Source: Paracoccaceae bacterium (GTDB taxonomy: Bacteria > Pseudomonadota > Alphaproteobacteria > Rhodobacterales > Rhodobacteraceae). From it: a stretch of 7,531 nt of DNA. Each line of letters begins with the position of its first letter. The stretch's first letter is position 1. Below the pieces are notes generated by a model. It was not told the origin of the DNA and ran no database searches. It worked only from the letters and a program-made list of their open reading frames with translations. Both the position numbers and the translations under genes were made by a program. Where the stretch lies: NCBI GenBank assembly GCA_002746395.1, contig NVXA01000012.1, positions 38,451-45,981 of the forward strand, read 5' to 3'. Below are positions 5,658 to 7,531 of this stretch, piece by piece.

Positions 5658-6323
5658 TTAGAAATCCAGATCGGCGTAATGTGCAGGCGGCACGAACCCC
5701 GGTACCAGATCCGAAAGCAAAGGCCGGAACGCAGGGCGCGATTTTATCTTGGAATACCAGTCGCGCACCGCTTGATTACGTGTCCAGTCAACATCGCTGA
5801 TATAGTCCAGACAACTAAGCTGCGCCGCTGCGGAAAAATCGGCAATCGTCATGCGATCCCCTGCCAACCAGCGCCGTTGCTCCAACAACCAGCCCATGTA
5901 ATCAAGGTGATACTTGATGTTTTTCGCACCCGCCTTAATCCGTGCACTGTCCGGATATCCGGTTTTCATCAGCTTCTTGTTGATACGCTCATACAAAAGA
6001 TTGGCCGTAACTTCGTGGTGAAATTTATCATCGAACCACCCCGCCAACCGTCGCGCTTCGGCACGTCCCGCCGCGTCCGTGGGCAACAACGGCACCGCCG
6101 GATACACCTCTTCCAGATACTCGAAAATTGCCGAGGATTCCGCCAAAACCAACCCGTCAGCCTTCAACATCGGCACTTTGCCAGACGGGTTCTGCCGCAA
6201 ATAATCCAACCGCCGTTCCCACGGAAATTCAACCACCAGATCAACATCAATTTTCTTCTCAGCCAAAACAAGCCGGATTTTCCGGCAAAAGGGGGAAAGA
6301 GGCATGTGGTAAAGGCGCAGCAT
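5658..6323 (-). CDS. Glutathione S-transferase family protein
   Basis: This 221-residue protein has the two-domain GST fold. The thioredoxin-like N-terminal domain (1-75) has S10-P11-F12-C13 at the active-site position, G-K-V-P-M with the cis-Pro at P51, and E62-S63-S64 for binding the glutathione gamma-glutamyl group. The helical C-terminal domain contains M-T-I-A-D-F (159-163), the N-capping box important for folding. The substrate cannot be told from sequence; such proteins act in detoxification or as thiol reductases. The ATG has AGGA in the aattcct region, about 7 nt upstream. Its stop is immediately followed by the queG ATG (TAAATG), so the two genes form a tight pair. Confidence 0.92.
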   Translation of the reverse strand: MLRLYHMPLSPFCRKIRLVLAEKKIDVDLVVEFPWERRLDYLRQNPSGKVPMLKADGLVLAESSAIFEYLEEVYPAVPLLPTDAAGRAEARRLAGWFDDKFHHEVTANLLYERINKKLMKTGYPDSARIKAGAKNIKYHLDYMGWLLEQRRWLAGDRMTIADFSAAAQLSCLDYISDVDWTRNQAVRDWYSKIKSRPAFRPLLSDLVPGFVPPAHYADLDF

Positions 6324-6341
6324 TAGGAATTCCTGAAAATA

Positions 6342-6354
6342 AAGGGTCCCCCTT
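6342..6354 (-). other. Short hairpin between mtgA and the GST gene
   Basis: AAGGG (6342-6346) and CCCTT (6350-6354) can pair around a 3-nt loop; in the - strand direction TATTTT follows. The stem is only five pairs, so at most it is a weak attenuator between mtgA and the downstream genes. Confidence 0.25.
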
Positions 6355-6377
6355 CATTATCCCAAATTTCCAATAAT

Positions 6378-7139
6378 TCAAGGAGAAGCTTTGGGCAAAA
6401 AGCAATCCGCCCGCCCTTCATCCCGCAATGTCGTCGCGCCAATCGCAATCCCGCTGGCCCGTCGTTGCAGCGAACCAGAAAGATTACCAGCCGCGCGCGC
6501 CTTGGGGTTCGGCAGCACCACCGCCAACCGCGCGGCATCGGTCACCGACAGCTTTTCAGGCGCATAGCCAAAGTGCTTGCCAATCGCCACATCCACCCCG
6601 AAAATCCCCTCGTCAAATTCGGCGACGTTCAGGTAAACCTCCATAATCCGCCGCTTGCTCCACAGGCTTTCGATCAGCACGGTAATGCCGGTTTCCAAAC
6701 CTTTCCGCGCCCAACTACGCCCCGGCCAAAGGAACACATTCTTGGCCACCTGCTGCGAGATCGTAGACGCCCCGCGCCCCGACCCATCCTCGATTGCGGC
6801 CCCGATAGCATCGAAATCAAACCCGTTATGCGCGCAAAAATTGGCATCCTCGGCAGCGGCCACGGCCAGCGGGATGTAGATCGACATGTCATCAAGATCC
6901 CGCCAATTGTGGTAAATAACACCTAACCGTTTGTATTCGCTGTACATATAATAGGTTAACGACGGATTTACCCACTTGTAAGTCGAGACCAACAGAGTCC
7001 ATAACAACAACCCTATTAGCAAAGACTTAACCACAGGCCGCACGAACCAAACCACCAAACGCACAGGAAAGAAGCAGTCATGCTTCACCTTCGGCTCTAC
7101 CGAAGGTTCAACAGGTTTGGATGGGGGTCGTCTTGCCAT
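6378..7139 (-). CDS. mtgA: MtgA, monofunctional peptidoglycan glycosyltransferase
   Basis: This 253-residue GT51 enzyme polymerises lipid II into glycan strands on the periplasmic face of the inner membrane. A basic, Pro-rich cytoplasmic N-terminus (1-25) is followed by one membrane anchor (about 37-53). The GT51 motifs occur in order: A-A-E-D-A-N-F-C-A-H-N-G-F-D with catalytic E97 (motif 1), G-R-G-A-S-T-I-S-Q-Q-V-A-K-N (121-134, motif 2), and K-R-R-I-M-E-V-Y-L-N with E167 (motif 3). W-P-G-R-S-W-A-R-K, between motifs 2 and 3, and N-V-A-E-F-D-E-G-I-F-G are typical of MtgA rather than bifunctional PBPs, and no transpeptidase domain follows. Its start lies 35 bp after gltB, next to a hairpin that may hide the initiation region. 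Confidence 0.96.
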   Translation of the reverse strand: MARRPPSKPVEPSVEPKVKHDCFFPVRLVVWFVRPVVKSLLIGLLLWTLLVSTYKWVNPSLTYYMYSEYKRLGVIYHNWRDLDDMSIYIPLAVAAAEDANFCAHNGFDFDAIGAAIEDGSGRGASTISQQVAKNVFLWPGRSWARKGLETGITVLIESLWSKRRIMEVYLNVAEFDEGIFGVDVAIGKHFGYAPEKLSVTDAARLAVVLPNPKARAAGNLSGSLQRRASGIAIGATTLRDEGRADCFLPKASP

Positions 7140-7142
7140 GGT

Positions 7143-7168
7143 CTGGTCCGAAGTTGCCTCCGGACCAG
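7143..7168 (-). other. Perfect inverted repeat between gltB and mtgA
   Basis: CTGGTCCG (7143-7150) and CGGACCAG (7161-7168) are exact 8-bp complements around a 10-nt loop. On the - strand the loop contains most of a GGAGG, while the stem contains the GGA that sits 7 nt before the mtgA ATG. It lacks a U-tract. It could be a structure after gltB or a translational control element of mtgA. Confidence 0.5.
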
Positions 7169-7174
7169 CACCTA

Positions 7175-7531
7175 TCAGGCCGAGGCCGCGGTTTCAACGT
7201 CGCTAAGCGGATGAGACAAGCGCGTCAGCATTTCTTTAGGGCAAAGTTGCTTGAATCGCGGCAACATTTCCGCCCAACGCAGCAAAATCTTCGCGCCCTG
7301 CACACTGCCGGTTTCCTTCACATGCTGTTCGATCAGACCTTTCAACTGGGCCTCCCAATGCGCGGACTGCACGGATTGCACGGTCAGGGTTTCCAGATTG
7401 GCGCGGGTCTCGACCTCGTTGTTGGGGTCCAGAATATAGGCCATACCACCCGTCATTCCGGCCCCGAAATTGTCACCAATCGGCCCCAGAATAACGGCAA
7501 CACCGCCGGTCATATACTCGCAACCGTTCGA
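7175..7531 (-). CDS. gltB: Glutamate synthase (NADPH) large subunit, C-terminal end
   Basis: The gene runs off the right edge; the last 118 residues are visible. The frame begins S-N-G-C-E-Y-M-T-G-G and continues V-A-V-I-L-G-P-I-G-D-N-F-G-A-G-M-T-G-G, the Gly-rich beta-helix (GXGXG) domain at the C-terminus of GltB. After A-Y-I-L-D comes a helical tail with L-L-R-W-A-E-M-L-P-R-F-K-Q, where E. coli-type GltB proteins also end. GltB transfers the glutamine amide to 2-oxoglutarate, giving two glutamates, with GltD supplying electrons. The catalytic amidotransferase and FMN domains are outside the window. The TGA stop at 7175-7177 lies 35 bp before mtgA. Confidence 0.95.
   Translation of the reverse strand, partial: SNGCEYMTGGVAVILGPIGDNFGAGMTGGMAYILDPNNEVETRANLETLTVQSVQSAHWEAQLKGLIEQHVKETGSVQGAKILLRWAEMLPRFKQLCPKEMLTRLSHPLSDVETAASA

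Noticed and set aside
5610..6326. A 238-codon + strand open frame opposite the GST-family gene
   Set aside because: The - strand frame has clear GST motifs. The + frame product is a basic, unstructured-looking sequence with no family features, arising from codon bias.
6357..6362. GATAAT on the - strand before the GST gene as a -10 box
   Set aside because: No acceptable -35 box lies 15-18 bp upstream, so I do not call a separate promoter for the GST-queG pair.
1..7531. Search for a novel defence, mobile or biosynthetic system
   Set aside because: Every long reading frame is explained by a conserved family; there are no transposase, integrase, toxin, phage or array features and no abrupt composition change beyond short regulatory gaps.

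Overview
This window reads as ordinary chromosomal DNA of an alphaproteobacterium, most likely Rhodobacterales (Roseobacter/Rhodobacter type). The evidence is an F0 ATP synthase operon in the order I-a-c-b'-b with no F1 genes attached, a b/b' pair, an ATP synthase a subunit with the His/Glu arrangement typical of alphaproteobacteria and mitochondria, and flagellar, GltB, MtgA and QueG proteins of that type. I infer this from gene content and protein recognition; no database search was run. There is no mobile element, CRISPR array, tRNA or rRNA in the window.

Left part (1-1372, + strand): the end of a flagellar basal-body operon. It holds the 3' tail of flgA (P-ring assembly chaperone), flgH (outer-membrane L-ring lipoprotein) overlapping flgA by four bases, and a FliL-like single-pass membrane protein whose ribosome binding site overlaps the flgH stop. 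These genes serve the rod/ring part of the flagellum and probably its motor interface.

Positions 1369-1972: a small ArsR-type repressor gene on the - strand meets the FliL-like gene tail to tail with interlocked stop codons. Its control region carries a TTGATC/TATAGT promoter and two near-identical 16-bp dyads (TCAACCA-NN-TRRTTGA), one over the -35 box and one over the start codon. The predicted transcription start lies almost on the ATG, so the mRNA may be leaderless. The same gap holds the divergent ATP synthase promoter (TTGACA, 17 bp, TATTGT).

Centre (1973-4609, + strand): atpI, atpB, atpE, atpX (b') and atpF, closed by a strong bidirectional terminator. Together they encode the membrane F0 sector: proton half-channels (a), c-ring (c), peripheral stalk (b', b) and the AtpI assembly factor. 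An AU-rich leader precedes atpE and two hairpins follow it, features that could help give the c subunit its higher expression.

Right part (4608-7531, - strand): four genes read leftwards, namely the 3' end of gltB (glutamate synthase large subunit), mtgA (peptidoglycan glycosyltransferase), a glutathione S-transferase family gene, and queG (epoxyqueuosine reductase), whose ATG directly follows the GST stop codon. Their functions are unrelated and they look like a loose housekeeping transcription unit.

I found no convincing undescribed system. The observations most worth a second look are the paired operators at the ArsR gene and the RNA-level elements around atpE.
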